Shown: one piece after another, positions 18,224 through 26,908 of the stretch
Layout: each line of letters starts with the position of its first letter
How positions within the stretch are numbered: the stretch's first letter is position 1
DNA from: Vibrio tubiashii ATCC 19109
GTDB taxonomy: Bacteria; Pseudomonadota; Gammaproteobacteria; Enterobacterales; Vibrionaceae
Reading direction: 5' to 3'
Assembly (NCBI RefSeq): GCF_000772105.1
Contig: NZ_CP009355.1
Span: 930,001 to 994,000, forward strand
DNA: 64,000 bases
Translations under genes and position numbers: made by a program
The notes under the pieces: model-generated
Seen by the model: only the letters and a program-made list of their open reading frames with translations
Databases searched by the model: none
What the model was told of the DNA's origin: nothing

Positions 18224-19975
18224 TTAGCAACCTTTATGCCATCGTTGGATAATCACGTCACTCACGTCACGGTTTAATACTTCGGGTTGATCTGTGAGTA
18301 AGTTGATAAAGCAATCAGCCATAGAATGCGTCGTGACTACACCTTCGTCTTCCATATTGCTGATAGCTTCATAGCCTTCTTTGCCCTTCATGGTATAAGC
18401 GGACGATGTTCCCATATAGAGACGCTCGCACTCTATTTTTTGCCATTCTCCAGCTTCGCTTTTCAGCTCAAGATGAGTGATTCGCTGGCCTTTTGGCTTT
18501 GAAGGTTGATATTCAAAGCGCAGATTATGGGTATAAGGGTAAGAGCCGTCTCCTGTCCCTTCTATACCATTATTGAGCGCATTATCTAATGCGCCTTCGA
18601 GGATAAGCGGCAAGTATTGACCTTTAATCGTGTACACACCGATAGGAACGGCAAAAGGCAGCAACTTACCGGCAACATCCGCTACAGAGATATTGCCAGG
18701 GTTAATTGAATTTCTTACACCGCCCGCATTATGAATCGCAAAATCAACGCTAAACCCGCATTGTTTCATCGCGTAGGTAAAGGACTCAGCGACAAGCGGC
18801 GCAAGCTCACTAGCACCTTGTTCATCAGGCACGCGGACATGACGCAGTTTTCTATCGGCGCTAGCGATAATCTTGCGCTGTAACTCGCGAACTTGCGTGG
18901 TGTATTTGTCGTTGAGAATATTTTGAACAGAAATGTCTTTTTTACACACAACCACATTTGGGTGGTTATCAATAAAGCTTCTCGCGGCGTGGTAAGGCAC
19001 TTCGTTATGCGTTTCGTTCATGCTTGCATCGATGAACAATCTGCGCCCGAGCAATAACTCATTTTGCCCTTTGAAAGAAACTAAAGCCCCTTGTGTATCA
19101 AACTCTAAGTCACAATGGCCAATTGACAGCGCGTGGAACCCTGCTTGAACAACATGAGTTTGGTTCACTTTAATTCCGTACTCATCTTCCTTAGCAAGGC
19201 CTAGCTGGCTAAAGTTACCCTGTAACCTATGACTGTGCCCACCGACAATAACACTGATTCCATCAACGTGTTTTGGCAGTTCCAAGTCCGCTTCGTAGCC
19301 CATATGACTGAGCAAAATGATTTTGTTAATCCCTGCTTTATGGATCTGTTCTACTGTGTTCTTGGCGGTTTCAATCGAATTAATAAAAGGCGTGTCCCAA
19401 TCTGGGTTTGAGATATCCGCCATCTTATCTAAAGCTAACGAAAATATAGCAACGCTGTCGTCACCTATTTGCTTCTCTATCCAATTGGCTGATTTGTTTT
19501 GTCCATCGAAGCTTACGATGGTCGGGTTATCTGATAGTCGACACGTTTTTTCAAGCAGTTCATTACTCAGATCCCAGTTGCCCGCAAGCAATGGAAAATT
19601 GATTTGCTTGGCAAATTGCGCGACGGGTTCATTACCCATATCTAACTCATGATTTCCGAGAGCCATGGCATCTATTTGCAGCTCATTGAGCATAGTGGCG
19701 TTGGCTTCCCCTTTAAACAGGGAGAAATAGAGGGTGCCTTGGAAACAATCACCGGCATGTAAAAAAAGGAACTCTGAGCATCTTTCTTGCGCCTCACTAC
19801 GCAGCTGGTTAGCACGTGTCTTTATACGAGCAAAGCCACCAGCACTGACAAAAGGCGAAAGCACTTGACCGTCGACATCAATGGTTAGTTGCAATGAAGT
19901 GGGTTCGAAATAGGAATGGGTGTCGTTTATGTGAGCTAATCTTAATTTAGTTGTTTTATTGTTTTTATCTGTCAT
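18224..19975 (-). CDS. Metallophosphatase/5'-nucleotidase (UshA-type), no signal peptide
   Basis: A 583-residue two-domain hydrolase. The N-terminal calcineurin-like domain has all metal motifs: AHINDTHS (about residue 14), LHAGDCFQGT, ALGNHELD, LSHMG and VGGHSH. The C-terminal 5'-nucleotidase domain has the substrate motif NAGGVRNSINPGNISVADV and the DGSYPY loop. UshA-type enzymes hydrolyse nucleotides, but they are normally exported; this one starts MTDKNNKTTKLRLAHIND with no signal sequence and no in-frame upstream start that would add one. It therefore looks cytoplasmic. Substrate is not determined. Confidence 0.88.
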   Translation of the reverse strand: MTDKNNKTTKLRLAHINDTHSYFEPTSLQLTIDVDGQVLSPFVSAGGFARIKTRANQLRSEAQERCSEFLFLHAGDCFQGTLYFSLFKGEANATMLNELQIDAMALGNHELDMGNEPVAQFAKQINFPLLAGNWDLSNELLEKTCRLSDNPTIVSFDGQNKSANWIEKQIGDDSVAIFSLALDKMADISNPDWDTPFINSIETAKNTVEQIHKAGINKIILLSHMGYEADLELPKHVDGISVIVGGHSHRLQGNFSQLGLAKEDEYGIKVNQTHVVQAGFHALSIGHCDLEFDTQGALVSFKGQNELLLGRRLFIDASMNETHNEVPYHAARSFIDNHPNVVVCKKDISVQNILNDKYTTQVRELQRKIIASADRKLRHVRVPDEQGASELAPLVAESFTYAMKQCGFSVDFAIHNAGGVRNSINPGNISVADVAGKLLPFAVPIGVYTIKGQYLPLILEGALDNALNNGIEGTGDGSYPYTHNLRFEYQPSKPKGQRITHLELKSEAGEWQKIECERLYMGTSSAYTMKGKEGYEAISNMEDEGVVTTHSMADCFINLLTDQPEVLNRDVSDVIIQRWHKGC

Positions 19976-20206
19976 ATCTTCTCTCTCTTTTCACATTATC
20001 CTACCGCATTCCATATGACAGAATCATTATATTTCACACTCATTTTAAATACGGCGTTCTATATACATTGTTTTCTGAGAGGTTTGTCATTATTGATTAA
20101 GAGTTAATCACAAACGAAATTATGCTTTGGATTGTGACCTAAACGTCTGCTGACACACAAGTTTTCGATTATGCTTAATTTAACTACAGCGTAATGGAGC
20201 CACTCT

Positions 20207-21838
20207 ATGAAGCTAGAGCGAATAGAAATATCTGGTTTTCGCGGCATAAAACGTCTTTCTATTGCATTTGATGAATTAACCACGCTTATCGGTGAGAACA
20301 CCTGGGGTAAATCGTCGTTATTAGACGCATTATCTGTTGCCCTTCCCCCTGAAGGTATTCCTTACAGCTTCGAGTTAACTGATTTTCATGTTGATTACTC
20401 GATCGCCCACCCGCAAAGTCAACACCTACAAATCGTGCTTAGTCTCGTCTCGACAGATAAGAACGAAATCAATTCTGGTCGATATCGGAAGATAAAACCA
20501 ATATGGGTACAAGATCCGCAAGGGACAAACCGAATCATCTATCGTCTAAGCGCCTCTAGAGATCAATATGATATCAAAACTAACTACACCTTCCTCGATT
20601 TAGATGGTAACCCGATCCCTCTTCACCATTCTGAGAAGCTTGCGCAAGAGTTAATGACACTGCACCCAGTAATTAGACTACGTGATTCAAGACGATTCGA
20701 GCGCCCCATCGCTGATGCCAAAGACGTTAATGCACGTGTAGAGAAGCGAATTGATAATACCTGTCGCCGATTAATGGCGATCCCCGGCCATGTAAACAAA
20801 GGTGAGATGCGCAGTAGCCTCAATTCAATGAACGCCTTGGTTGAGCACTATTTCTCGTTTAAATCCAATTCACGCAAGAACCTACGAAAGCAAAGAGACG
20901 GTATTTTCTTTAATGCTTCACCTGGCTCAAAGAGTATTTCTCAAGTTGTCGAAGAAACCAAAGACAAGCAGACACGCTTACTGTTTATGGGCTTACTAAA
21001 CGCGTATCTGCAAGCCAAAGGGCCAACCACATTAAGGCGTTGTGCCCGACCTCTATTGATCATTGAAGATCCTGAAGGTCGACTCCACCCGACCCATTTA
21101 GCACGTGCATGGGGTTTATTGCAGCTGCTACCTATGCAGAAGATACTCACAACAAATAGTGGCGAATTGCTTGGCCAAGTGCCACTTGCCAGTATTCGCC
21201 GCCTTGTTCGCCTATCTGACCGAACAATCACCAAGTACATTCCCGACCAAGGTCTTGGTAAAGACGAGTTAAGACGCATAGGCTTTCATATTCGATTCCA
21301 TCGTTCTGGTGCGCTATTTGCCCGCTGTTGGTTGCTGGTTGAGGGCGAAACGGAAGTCTGGTTGTTTAATGAGTTGGCAAATCAATGTGGTTACAACCTT
21401 GCTGCTGAGGGCGTACAAATCATTGAATTTGCCCAATCGGGTTTAAAGTCTCTTATCAAAGTCGCAAAGGCTTTTGGTATTGATTGGCACGTGGTAACCG
21501 ATGGAGACGCGGCGGGTAAGAAATATGCCGCAGCGGTGAAGGCACAGCTAGACAACGATCAACAGAGGCACCGACTCACTGAATTGCCCGATCGAGATAT
21601 CGAACACTACTTATATAACAATGGATTTGAACCATTTTTTAAAAACATGGTGCGTATTCCATTAGACCACCCAATCCCCGCCAAAAAAGTCGTGACTAGA
21701 GTGCTTAAGAAGTTCGCTAAACCAGACCTTGCTCTAGCGATTGTCTCGTACTGTGAGAATCAAGGTGTTGAAGGAATACCACTCTTACTTCGTTGGACGT
21801 TAAAACGTGTCGTAACGATGGCTAACGGTAACACATAA
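20207..21838 (+). CDS. ybjD: OLD-family ATP-dependent nuclease (YbjD)
   Basis: A 543-residue protein matching E. coli YbjD along its length. The N-terminal ABC-type ATPase has Walker A GENTWGKSSLLDA (about residue 30) and a Walker B-type LLIIEDPEGRLHP (about residue 280). The C-terminal TOPRIM domain has the metal residues LLVEGETE (about 382) and VTDGDAAGKKYA (about 430). Class 2 OLD proteins of this type are DNA nucleases. There is no adjacent UvrD-like helicase, so this is the solitary YbjD form and not a GajAB-type defence pair. Biological role is unclear. A GGAG ribosome site precedes the ATG. Confidence 0.9.
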   Translation: MKLERIEISGFRGIKRLSIAFDELTTLIGENTWGKSSLLDALSVALPPEGIPYSFELTDFHVDYSIAHPQSQHLQIVLSLVSTDKNEINSGRYRKIKPIWVQDPQGTNRIIYRLSASRDQYDIKTNYTFLDLDGNPIPLHHSEKLAQELMTLHPVIRLRDSRRFERPIADAKDVNARVEKRIDNTCRRLMAIPGHVNKGEMRSSLNSMNALVEHYFSFKSNSRKNLRKQRDGIFFNASPGSKSISQVVEETKDKQTRLLFMGLLNAYLQAKGPTTLRRCARPLLIIEDPEGRLHPTHLARAWGLLQLLPMQKILTTNSGELLGQVPLASIRRLVRLSDRTITKYIPDQGLGKDELRRIGFHIRFHRSGALFARCWLLVEGETEVWLFNELANQCGYNLAAEGVQIIEFAQSGLKSLIKVAKAFGIDWHVVTDGDAAGKKYAAAVKAQLDNDQQRHRLTELPDRDIEHYLYNNGFEPFFKNMVRIPLDHPIPAKKVVTRVLKKFAKPDLALAIVSYCENQGVEGIPLLLRWTLKRVVTMANGNT

Positions 21839-21842
21839 AAAA

Positions 21843-21867
21843 GCGGCATCTATACAATAGATGCCGC
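21843..21867. terminator. Terminator between ybjD and ycdZ
   Basis: GCGGCATCTAT and ATAGATGCCGC form an 11-base stem around ACA between convergent genes. The T-run is on the minus-strand side. Confidence 0.8.
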
Positions 21868-21949
21868 GTATCAAAAATGCTACTGATACAAATCAATCGG
21901 GGGTAATCCTAGACAACTTCGGTAATGTCGCTAGGATGAGCATCAAAGG

Positions 21950-22435
21950 CTAAGAGCGCGTCTGTAAACGTCCATTAGCCTGAGATTGAGTCGACTTTTG
22001 ATGAACCCACATCCCACTCGCTTTCATTAGGTAACCAAAAATACCGCCTAAAATCAGCGAAGGAATAACGAGCTTCCAATTACCATCTGCTGCGAAAGTC
22101 GCACATGAACCAATGAAAGTGCCCGGAATGTAACCTAACCAAGATTGCTTAGCTTGCACGCACATAAAGAACGCTACAACGGCTGTAATGACATAGCCAA
22201 GGATCTCAAGCGAGGCAAATTGCGAAGCATGAATAATCACCATCGCCCAAAATACACCACTCATATTCGTTATCAAACTTACTGATAGCCCTTTTAGACC
22301 ATCATTTGGTGAAGCAAAATAGCTGGTACAGCCTAAGAAACCCGCCCAAGATAGCAGCCCTAAGGAGATAGCGACCCATCCCCATAGTCCAGATAAGATA
22401 CCGGTAGTCAGTGAAATTGCGACAAGAGTGCTCAT
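21950..22435 (-). CDS. ycdZ: DUF1097 inner-membrane protein (YcdZ)
   Basis: A 161-residue membrane protein with five or six spans, close to E. coli YcdZ (163 residues). The conserved run ITTGILSGLWGWVAISLGLL is replaced here by TTGILSGLWGWVAISLGLLS, followed by WAGFLGCTSYFASPNDGLKG and later IPGTFIGSCATFA. The start at 22435 (MSTLVAIS) has GAGG upstream and aligns with YcdZ; a longer ORF start at 22462 does not. Function unknown; some members are linked to fermentation-type gene sets. It is probably a single-gene unit. Confidence 0.85.
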   Translation of the reverse strand: MSTLVAISLTTGILSGLWGWVAISLGLLSWAGFLGCTSYFASPNDGLKGLSVSLITNMSGVFWAMVIIHASQFASLEILGYVITAVVAFFMCVQAKQSWLGYIPGTFIGSCATFAADGNWKLVIPSLILGGIFGYLMKASGMWVHQKSTQSQANGRLQTRS

Positions 22436-22600
22436 TACGCCTCGCTCAGTGTGTGGTTTCACACATCAAAAGTACAAGTGCGCATAATAGGTAAAATACC
22501 GCCCCACAAGTAATACTTTGATCACATTATCAAAGTAACAACCAGTCAATAGATCATAGTTATTGTGATGCAATCGATATTTCAACAGTTTTAGTAAATA

Positions 22601-23506
22601 CTAGAGGACTGATGGTTTCCCTTTCATCATTCGTGCCCCCTCTCTCTTAATACATTCTACTAGAGGGTTTTCGACCATATCAGCTCGCCATACAAATGAA
22701 AGCGTTCGTTCCATCGTAAGCTCAGGAACATTAAGAGCCACTAACTGACCACTTTCGATAGAGCGTTCAACATCAAGATACGGTAAACAAGTAAGATACT
22801 GGCCATTTTCGACCATACTACGCAAGACAGGAACGTGTTCATATTCACGCCAAACATCTAAGTCTTCAATAAGGTGGTGAATGGAACTATCAAATATCAT
22901 TCTTGTGCCACTACCATGCTCTCTTAAGACCCAACGTGCTTGTTCAAGCTGCGCAAGGCTTACGGTTTCGTGGCGTGCAAATGGGTGATGGGCAGCGGCA
23001 ACTACCGTCAAATGATCTCGACACCATACCTCTTGGTTCAATCGATTGTCGTCACAGCGACCTTCGATGATCCCAATATCATATTTATAGTCAAGTACAC
23101 CCTGTAAAACGCTGTCAGTACTTTTCACTTTGAGTGAAATACGCATCTCTGGAAATGAGTTATCAATAATACTGATAAGGTCTGGTACTAAGTGTTCCGC
23201 TGGGGTCTGGCTTGCGCCTAGCTTTAAATGCCCACTTAATAAGTGTTGCTCATAAAACCCCATTTCGATTTGCTGAGCGTCCTGGAGCAAGCGTTTTGCT
23301 TTTGGCCGTAACCACATTCCCCAATGCGTTAGCGCCATTTGCTTACCTTGCCTTTCAAACAACGGTCGGCCAAGCATCTTTTCAAGTTGAGCGAGCGACA
23401 TACTGGTCGCCGATTGCGTTAACGCAAGCTTATCGGCAGCCATACTTACACTTCCCGTATCAGCAACAGCATCAAAAACTGCGAGCTGTTTTAATGAATA
23501 TCGCAT
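22601..23506 (-). CDS. LysR-family regulator (YeiE-like), divergent from focA-CBS
   Basis: A 301-residue LysR protein. The N-terminal helix-turn-helix (residues 5-62) reads LAVFDAVADTGSVSMAADKL then QSATSMSLAQLEKML. The effector domain has the YeiE-type motif YDIGIIEG and WVLREHGSGTRMIFD. The start at 23506 (MRYSLKQL) is preferred over 23581 because AGGAGC precedes it at good spacing and the domain begins at once. It is divergent from the FocA-CBS gene across a 250-base AT-rich region and is its likely regulator (inference). Confidence 0.9.
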   Translation of the reverse strand: MRYSLKQLAVFDAVADTGSVSMAADKLALTQSATSMSLAQLEKMLGRPLFERQGKQMALTHWGMWLRPKAKRLLQDAQQIEMGFYEQHLLSGHLKLGASQTPAEHLVPDLISIIDNSFPEMRISLKVKSTDSVLQGVLDYKYDIGIIEGRCDDNRLNQEVWCRDHLTVVAAAHHPFARHETVSLAQLEQARWVLREHGSGTRMIFDSSIHHLIEDLDVWREYEHVPVLRSMVENGQYLTCLPYLDVERSIESGQLVALNVPELTMERTLSFVWRADMVENPLVECIKREGARMMKGKPSVL

Positions 23507-23619
23507 AGCGCTCCTATCCTTGTATCCTTTATTGAGTTGTTCTCTGTAACACTCTGATCTCTCGCAAATTGTACTTCCCAATAAGCAAGTCGTTTCATTT
23601 TACCTATCAAAATTTCCTT

Positions 23620-23634
23620 ATCAATATTTTTGAT
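23620..23634. promoter_or_regulatory. Possible LysR operator between divergent genes
   Basis: ATCAATATTTTTGAT is an ATCAA-N5-TTGAT inverted repeat of the T-N11-A type bound by LysR regulators. It lies midway between the divergent LysR gene and focA-CBS. A related ATCAA at 23606-23610 lies nearby. It is a pattern match only. Confidence 0.4.
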
Positions 23635-23731
23635 GTGGTTTTTAAAAATTATCAATTTTACCTGTAGTAGTCAGTTTCCTATTCTGATTTGGCAGCGAAC
23701 ATGACGTCGCTGAATTTGTAAGGAGGTTTAT

Positions 23732-23779
23732 ATGAAATTTGCATTTGGGAGTGGGTATGGCGTCAGCACAAACGAATAA
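23732..23779 (+). CDS. Possible leader mini-ORF overlapping the focA-CBS start
   Basis: The only strong SD here (AAGGAGG, 23720-23726) is five bases from the ATG at 23732. That frame encodes 15 residues (MKFAFGSGYGVSTNE) and stops at 23779, overlapping the focA-CBS start in another frame. It could be a leader that couples translation, or the remains of an earlier start. It is too short to be judged by composition. Confidence 0.35.
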   Translation: MKFAFGSGYGVSTNE

Positions 23780-25205
23780 TCAATACTTTTCGCCCATCGA
23801 GATGATGGCTGAAGCTGAAAAATTTGCTCTCAGTAAAGCAAAGAAAAGCAGCGGAATGACGTTAAGTCTTGCCATTATGGCAGGCGCATTCATCGGTCTC
23901 GCGTTTTTGTTCTACATTACGGTCACAACGGGTAGTGCCGAAGCTGGATGGGGATTAAGTCGCTTAGCGGGCGGGCTCGCTTTTAGCATGGGACTTATTC
24001 TTATTGTGATTTGCGGTGGGGAGCTGTTTACCAGTTCCGTCCTATCAAGCATTTCATGGGCGAACAAGCAAATTAGCTTTAGCAAGATGCTTTCTATTTG
24101 GGGCAAAGTTTACCTTGGTAACTTTATTGGAGCCATGTTGCTACTCGTTATCGTTTCTGCTGCTGGCCTGTATCAAATGGATCACGGTCAGTGGGGTCTC
24201 AATGCTTTAAACATCGCGCAGCATAAATTGCATCACACGCCTGTTCAGGCTTTTGCTCTGGGCGTTCTGTGTAACTTACTTGTTTGTTTGGCTATTTGGC
24301 TCACTTTCAGCAGTGCCAATGCGATGACAAAAGCTGCGATGACCATCATGCCAGTTGCCATGTTTGTTTCTAGTGGTTTTGAACACTGCGTCGCAAACAT
24401 GTTTATGGTGCCACTAGGTATCGTTATTCAGAACTTCGCACCTGAAAGTTTCTGGCAGCAAATCGGAGTCACATCCACTCAATATGCTGACCTCAACATT
24501 CAACAATTTGTCTTCGCCAACCTTATTCCTGTCACGTTGGGAAACATCGTCGGCGGCTCTGTACTCGTCGGATTAGCTAACTGGGGAATCTATCGTCGCC
24601 CACAGTTAAAAGCGGCAAATGTACACGCAATCACTACAACAACTCAGATTAATTCGGCTAAGGAAATCACTATGAACAGCAACATTACTGCATCAGCAAT
24701 CATGAACCAGCAACCTCTAGTACTACGTGCAGAAATGCCAACGTCAGTGGCGATCGATACTCTACTAGACAACCATCAAGTCAGTGCACCGGTTTGTGAC
24801 GTTGAAGGCCGATTAGTTGGGTTCTTCTCAGCTCATGACGTCATGGTTGATCTTTGGTGCCAAGATTACATTCCAGCTCAAGAGCAGAAAGTGGTCGACA
24901 TTATGTCACGAGACGTTGTTGCTATCGATGCTAATGACAAGTTGGTCGACATTGCTGAGTTCTTATGCATTGATAAAGAACAGCTTTACCCAACGACTAG
25001 TATGGGGATTGCCACTCAGTTCACAACACTTTCGTTAGAAGAGCGTGCAAAAGCAATGAAGGTAAGTAAACCGCATGTGTTGCCAGTGTTGGATAACGGC
25101 GCATTAGTTGGTGTGATTTCACGTGAACATGTATTAGGTGCTCTTCGCCCTATCTATGGTGAGCGCGTGAGTGTCGTAGAACAGCGCGAACTTGAATCAG
25201 CATAA
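23757..25205 (+). CDS. focA: Formate/nitrite-type channel (FocA family) fused to CBS domains
   Basis: A 482-residue inner-membrane protein. Residues 1-285 are a formate/nitrite transporter domain with six spans. The pore histidine motif FEHCVANMFMVPLG is intact (E. coli FocA has FEHSIANMF), so anion transport is expected. A linker leads to two CBS domains (about 310-475) with IMNQQPLVLRAEMPTSVAI and PVCDVEGRLVGFFSAHDVMV. The CBS pair could bind a nucleotide and gate the channel; this is inference. The ATG at 23757 is chosen; TTG at 23739 and GTG at 23751 are in frame upstream. Inside the linker an in-frame ATG at 24672 has AAGGAAA at SD spacing and could yield a CBS-only product. The LysR gene is divergent. 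Confidence 0.88.
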   Translation: MASAQTNNQYFSPIEMMAEAEKFALSKAKKSSGMTLSLAIMAGAFIGLAFLFYITVTTGSAEAGWGLSRLAGGLAFSMGLILIVICGGELFTSSVLSSISWANKQISFSKMLSIWGKVYLGNFIGAMLLLVIVSAAGLYQMDHGQWGLNALNIAQHKLHHTPVQAFALGVLCNLLVCLAIWLTFSSANAMTKAAMTIMPVAMFVSSGFEHCVANMFMVPLGIVIQNFAPESFWQQIGVTSTQYADLNIQQFVFANLIPVTLGNIVGGSVLVGLANWGIYRRPQLKAANVHAITTTTQINSAKEITMNSNITASAIMNQQPLVLRAEMPTSVAIDTLLDNHQVSAPVCDVEGRLVGFFSAHDVMVDLWCQDYIPAQEQKVVDIMSRDVVAIDANDKLVDIAEFLCIDKEQLYPTTSMGIATQFTTLSLEERAKAMKVSKPHVLPVLDNGALVGVISREHVLGALRPIYGERVSVVEQRELESA

Positions 25206-25275
25206 AGATAAAACTTAGCAACGATCAACGATACGGCTAGAATTTTGGTTAGGAAATAAGTCGCTTGACCAAAAA

Positions 25276-25299
25276 AGCCCCCAACGTAAGTTGGGGGCT
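25276..25299. terminator. Bidirectional terminator between focA-CBS and yceI
   Basis: AGCCCCCAAC and GTTGGGGGCT form a perfect ten-base stem with loop GTAA, flanked by an A-run and T-run. Confidence 0.9.
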
Positions 25300-25324
25300 A
25301 TTTTGTCGTTAAGCAGTAAATGGA

Positions 25325-25894
25325 TTACTTCTTGATACCTTCTACGTGTAGTTCCATATCAACGTAGCTTGATGCACCCATCACTGGGATATTGAAGTCT
25401 GCAAGTTCTAGGCGAGTTGAGCCTAAGAAGCCAGCACGTTCACCACCCCAAGGGTCTTGACCTGCACCGATGAAGGTCGCATCAATAGTAATTGGTTTAG
25501 TTACACCGTGTAGGTTTAGGTCGCCATTAACTTCAAGCTTACCATTGCCTTTGTCGACAACACTTGTACTAGTGAATGTCGCAGTAGAGTATTTCGACGC
25601 ATCAATAAAATCTGAGCTACGAATGTGCTTATCACGCTCTGCATGGTTTGAATCTAGACTTGTCGTATCTACATTCACTGTCACTTTTGATGCAGCAACG
25701 TTAGCTGGGTCGTAAGAAAATTCGCCATCAAATGTGTTAAAACGACCTTGAATAAAGCTGTAGCCTAGGTGACTAACTTTAAAGTTAACCGAAGCATGAG
25801 CACCTTTTGTATCGATCATGTAATCCGCCGCGCTTGCACCAAATGGTAATGCCATTACCATTGCTAATCCGGTAGCAAATAACGTTTTTTTCAT
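25325..25894 (-). CDS. yceI: YceI-family periplasmic lipid-binding protein
   Basis: A 189-residue exported protein with signal peptide (MKKTLFATGLAMVMALPFGA, cleavage after ASA near residue 22). The lipocalin-like YceI fold shows its usual blocks: YMIDTKGAHASVNFKVSHLG, then the GRFNTFDGEF hairpin and the ERDKHIRSSDFIDASKYSTA element. Family members bind polyisoprenoids in the periplasm. It overlaps the upstream cytochrome b561 gene by four bases (ATGA), the classical yceJ-yceI pair, so both are cotranscribed. Confidence 0.92.
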   Translation of the reverse strand: MKKTLFATGLAMVMALPFGASAADYMIDTKGAHASVNFKVSHLGYSFIQGRFNTFDGEFSYDPANVAASKVTVNVDTTSLDSNHAERDKHIRSSDFIDASKYSTATFTSTSVVDKGNGKLEVNGDLNLHGVTKPITIDATFIGAGQDPWGGERAGFLGSTRLELADFNIPVMGASSYVDMELHVEGIKK

Positions 25895-26430
25895 TTTGAA
25901 GCTCCTATCATTTTGCGTAGCGTGTTGTCTTTATTAATAAAGTGGTGTTTCAAAGCCGCAATAGCATGCACTGCAGCAATAATAATGAGTGCCCAAGCGG
26001 CGTAGAAGTGAACTTGCCCAGCAATGTCAGCTTGGTTTTCAAACAAGGCACCTAAGCCTGGCACTGTAAACCAAGTGAATACATCGATGCCTCGTCCATC
26101 TTCAGTAGAGATTAAATACCCTGAGGCAAAGAGTGCCAAAAGTATCGCGTACATTCCTAAGTGAGCAAGTTTAGCACCGATGACCTCATAGGCTGCCCCT
26201 TCAACTTTAGGTGACGCCGTCACTATTTTCCAAAAGAGTCTAAATAGGGTCAATCCCGCCAATAACAAACCAATGGATTTATGCCAATGAGGTGCTGTGC
26301 GGTACCATTCACTGTAGTAAGACAAATCAACCATCCATAGACCTACAGCAAACAAACCTATAATCACTAATGCAGAGATCCAATGAACCCCTCTCGCGAC
26401 CAAGTTGTAGTTTTTTACTTCCGATTTCAT
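25891..26430 (-). CDS. yceJ: Cytochrome b561-type membrane protein (YceJ)
   Basis: A 179-residue membrane protein with four spans and haem-ligand histidines in the cytochrome b561 pattern: VARGVHWISALVIIGLF (first span), PHWHKSIGLLLAGLTLF (second), and HFYAAWALIIIAAVHAIAAL (fourth). It belongs to the bacterial YodB/YceJ group, which may pass electrons from quinol to periplasmic partners. The partner in this operon is YceI, encoded four bases overlapping downstream; the functional tie is known only as conserved gene order. Confidence 0.9.
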   Translation of the reverse strand: MKSEVKNYNLVARGVHWISALVIIGLFAVGLWMVDLSYYSEWYRTAPHWHKSIGLLLAGLTLFRLFWKIVTASPKVEGAAYEVIGAKLAHLGMYAILLALFASGYLISTEDGRGIDVFTWFTVPGLGALFENQADIAGQVHFYAAWALIIIAAVHAIAALKHHFINKDNTLRKMIGASK

Positions 26431-26571
26431 CTGACAGTCCTAAAAGTTAATGACTCTTGTTTTAATTCAGAGTACATATCTCATCTTTCTTGCAACAGAT
26501 TATTTACCATTCTTTACATAAGCGAAATGTCTTTAGCTTGATTAAGTCGTTCGAAATTTTTGAAGGAACTT

Positions 26572-26820
26572 TTAAAACTCACTTTCTTGTTCTATTTCAT
26601 AGATTTCATCTGCGATATCAATAATTTTCCTTTCAATAATAGACTGCGCATCGGAAAGGCCTTTATTGTAAAAAGCAGCACCAAACTTGCTAACAATAAA
26701 ATCAAAAAGAAAGTCAGCATCAAACTGACCTATTTCTATATCGAGCTCCTCTTCTATATAGCTTTGAAGTTCTCTCGACATCGCCTGCTTTTGTTGTGAT
26801 GTAAATTCAATCTTAGACAT
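26572..26820 (-). CDS. DUF2164 family protein
   Basis: An 82-residue acidic protein. The start at 26820 (MSKIEFTSQQKQAM) has GAAGGG upstream; an ATG 18 bases further up is less likely. The family blocks are FTSQQKQAMSRELQSYIEEE followed by GQFDADFLFDFIVSKFGAAF and YNKGLSDA. This fits DUF2164, a small alpha-helical family of unknown function. It has no neighbour in the same operon. Confidence 0.83.
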   Translation of the reverse strand: MSKIEFTSQQKQAMSRELQSYIEEELDIEIGQFDADFLFDFIVSKFGAAFYNKGLSDAQSIIERKIIDIADEIYEIEQESEF

Positions 26821-26908
26821 AAACCCTTCAAGTCCCATATGATTTTGCCGATTAAGTGTAACGAAAGTTATCTAGCGCGTGTTAGGCTAGTGTCGCATAT
26901 TGCTCATT

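Noticed and set aside
20207..21838. GajAB-like or other defence system around the OLD nuclease
   Set aside because: No partner helicase, reverse transcriptase or mobile-element border lies beside it; its full-length match is to the solitary YbjD.
23739..23779. Frameshift at the focA-CBS start joining the mini-ORF with the channel
   Set aside because: The channel frame has its own ATG and family-like N-terminus (YFSPIEMMAEAEKFAL), so no frameshift is needed; overlap is reported as a possible leader instead.
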